Assembly: GCA_004802725.1 (NCBI GenBank)
Contig: SGPM01000302.1
Span: 1-33,573 of the forward strand
Length of the DNA: 33,573 nucleotides
Origin: Antrodiella citrinella
Lineage: Eukaryota > Basidiomycota > Agaricomycetes > Polyporales > Steccherinaceae
Reading direction: 5' to 3'
Part shown: one piece after another, positions 32,593-33,573 of the stretch
Numbering within the stretch: position 1 is the first letter of the stretch
How the letters are laid out: each line of letters starts with the position of its first letter
Made by a program: the position numbers and the translations under genes
The notes under the pieces: generated by a model
What the model was told of the DNA's origin: nothing
What the model saw: the letters and a program-made list of their open reading frames with translations, nothing else
Databases searched by the model: none

Positions 32593-33573
32593 ATGCCGGT
32601 AGGGCTGACCAACGCTCCTGTCGAGCTCCTCGTCGACATATTCTCCCTCGCATGCACCGATGCAGGCTACACCGGGTGCGCCCTCAAGCTCGTCTCCAGA
32701 GCCTTCTGCGACATCTGCACCCAGACCAGTCTCGACATCCAGTTCGCCTCCGTCTGTGGACGACGCAGGATGAGAGTTTTCTTATCGCTACTCAAGAGAC
32801 GGACGATTGAAATGCGGCGCGTCAAGTCGTTGTTCTTGTGCGAGCAGGAGACGAGGGGAGGTCGTTGGTCGGAGATTCTGCATGTACGCAGCGGTACGTC
32901 GGTCTACACATTCTCGCTGCTTCTCCCTCACCTTTTATCCAGATCCTACGGAGGAAATGCTGGAGATTCTATGCACGATCAGTCCATCCTACCTCCAGAT
33001 CCTCTCGGTTGAATTTCGGTTCCACACAACAGACACAATACGCATCATCCCTGTCGTCCCCGTCCGCTTCCCCTCCCTTCGCGAACTGAGCATCAGCGGG
33101 CCATTCAACGTGGACTCCTTCGCCCTCACGCACGCACACGCCCTCACCGCGGCTCACGCACCTGCACATCAAGCAGCACGACGCGCTCCCGTTCGACCTC
33201 GGGCCCTCCCTCACGCGCATCTGCCCCAACCTCACGCACCTGCGCATCATGCACAGCGCGTACCAGCGCGCGGACGGCGGCGTCCTCCCCCGCTTCGTGC
33301 GTGCATACATCAGCACACAGCACGCGGTAGAGCCTCCCTCGATGCCCCTGCACCCGCCGCCGTCGAGCCCGTCGTGTACCCGTATCAGGCGGGGAAAGTC
33401 CAATACTACGGGTACAGTCCCTCCGTGTCTGCACCGTGTCATCATCGAGTTTCTTCCCCTCTCCCCCTCGCATGGGACCCCGATAAGCGCCGTCCATCTC
33501 ACTGCCATCGCACATGCTGAGATGTTCCGACGGTTGGCGGAACAGCTGCATGGGGCTGACGAGAACGGTGCCG
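32593..33573 (+). CDS. F-box protein, 3' end beyond the window
   Basis: Exon 1 is 32593-32893; a 49-nt intron leads to exon 2 from 32943 to the window edge. The F-box lies at the extreme N-terminus: LTNAPVELLVDIFSLAC, then LKLVSRAFCDI, the usual Leu-Pro-like start and the Ser-Arg-x-Phe helix. A leucine-rich part follows (LEILCTISPSYLQILSVEF, FPSLRELSISG, LTHLHIKQHDA, CPNLTHLRIMHSAYQ). F-box proteins recruit targets to SCF ubiquitin ligases; the target is unknown. The frame shifts by one extra base near 33145-33152. An upstream in-frame ATG at 32521 would add a 24-residue leader with six His in a row, encoded by a CAT repeat; 32593 is preferred because it puts the F-box at the N-terminus as usual. 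The last 312 bp are duplicated at 19385-19696. Confidence 0.75.
33262..33573 (+). repeat. 312-bp duplicated F-box gene segment, copy 2, cut by the window end
   Basis: Same sequence as 19385-19696 with one mismatch. Here it is preceded by continuous F-box gene coding sequence, so this looks like the ancestral context. The match continues to the last base of the window. Confidence 0.95.

Noticed and set aside
1..33573. CRISPR arrays, operons, rRNA or phage genes
   Set aside because: None seen; introns and gene families show this is eukaryotic nuclear DNA.

Overview
The window is nuclear DNA from a filamentous basidiomycete, most likely an Agaricomycete. Genes carry many short GT-AG introns (mostly 48-65 nt) with GTRNGT donors. 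The gene families fit too: an expanded TKL-like kinase with HGD in place of HRD, an Agaricomycete-type cytochrome P450, a Zn2Cys6 regulator, a sugar transporter and an F-box protein. All exon models were built by hand from splice signals and reading phase, without transcript data.

Region 1 (1-4229) is the right-hand part of a hAT-superfamily DNA transposon. A multi-exon transposase on the minus strand (BED finger, RNase H-like core) runs off the left edge. A small unknown gene (3112-3856, plus) is transcribed divergently from it. Beyond that lies a 260-bp array of AAGGTCACCTT-like palindromes ending in a sequence that fits a hAT terminal inverted repeat (4208-4229).

Region 2 (4411-10227) is a kinase-family cluster. 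It holds an apparently intact kinase with a coiled-coil tail (4411-6245, plus), a decayed kinase (7063-8564, minus), and a gene encoding only the disordered and coiled-coil tail of this kinase family, without a kinase domain (9357-10227, minus).

Region 3 (11202-12310) is a dead P450. Region 4 (14543-18434) holds a Zn2Cys6-type regulator with proline/tyrosine-rich flanks, then the mitochondrial acidic matrix protein MAM33/p32. Region 5 (18974-22086) holds a chimeric gene whose 3' half is a copy of an F-box gene segment found at the right edge of the window, convergent with a complete ten-exon sugar transporter. Region 6 holds an unknown eight-exon gene with a 7-nt microexon (23342-24648), a long gene-poor stretch, a serine/proline-rich unknown gene (28822-29700), and an F-box gene cut by the right edge (32593 onward).

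The sequence contains scattered single n bases and several one-base frame breaks in otherwise convincing exons. Some of these may be consensus errors. The kinase pseudogene and the P450 also carry nonsense codons or lost domains and look truly decayed. The genes do not form one pathway. The linked parts are the hAT element with its terminal array, and the kinase together with its tail-only relative.
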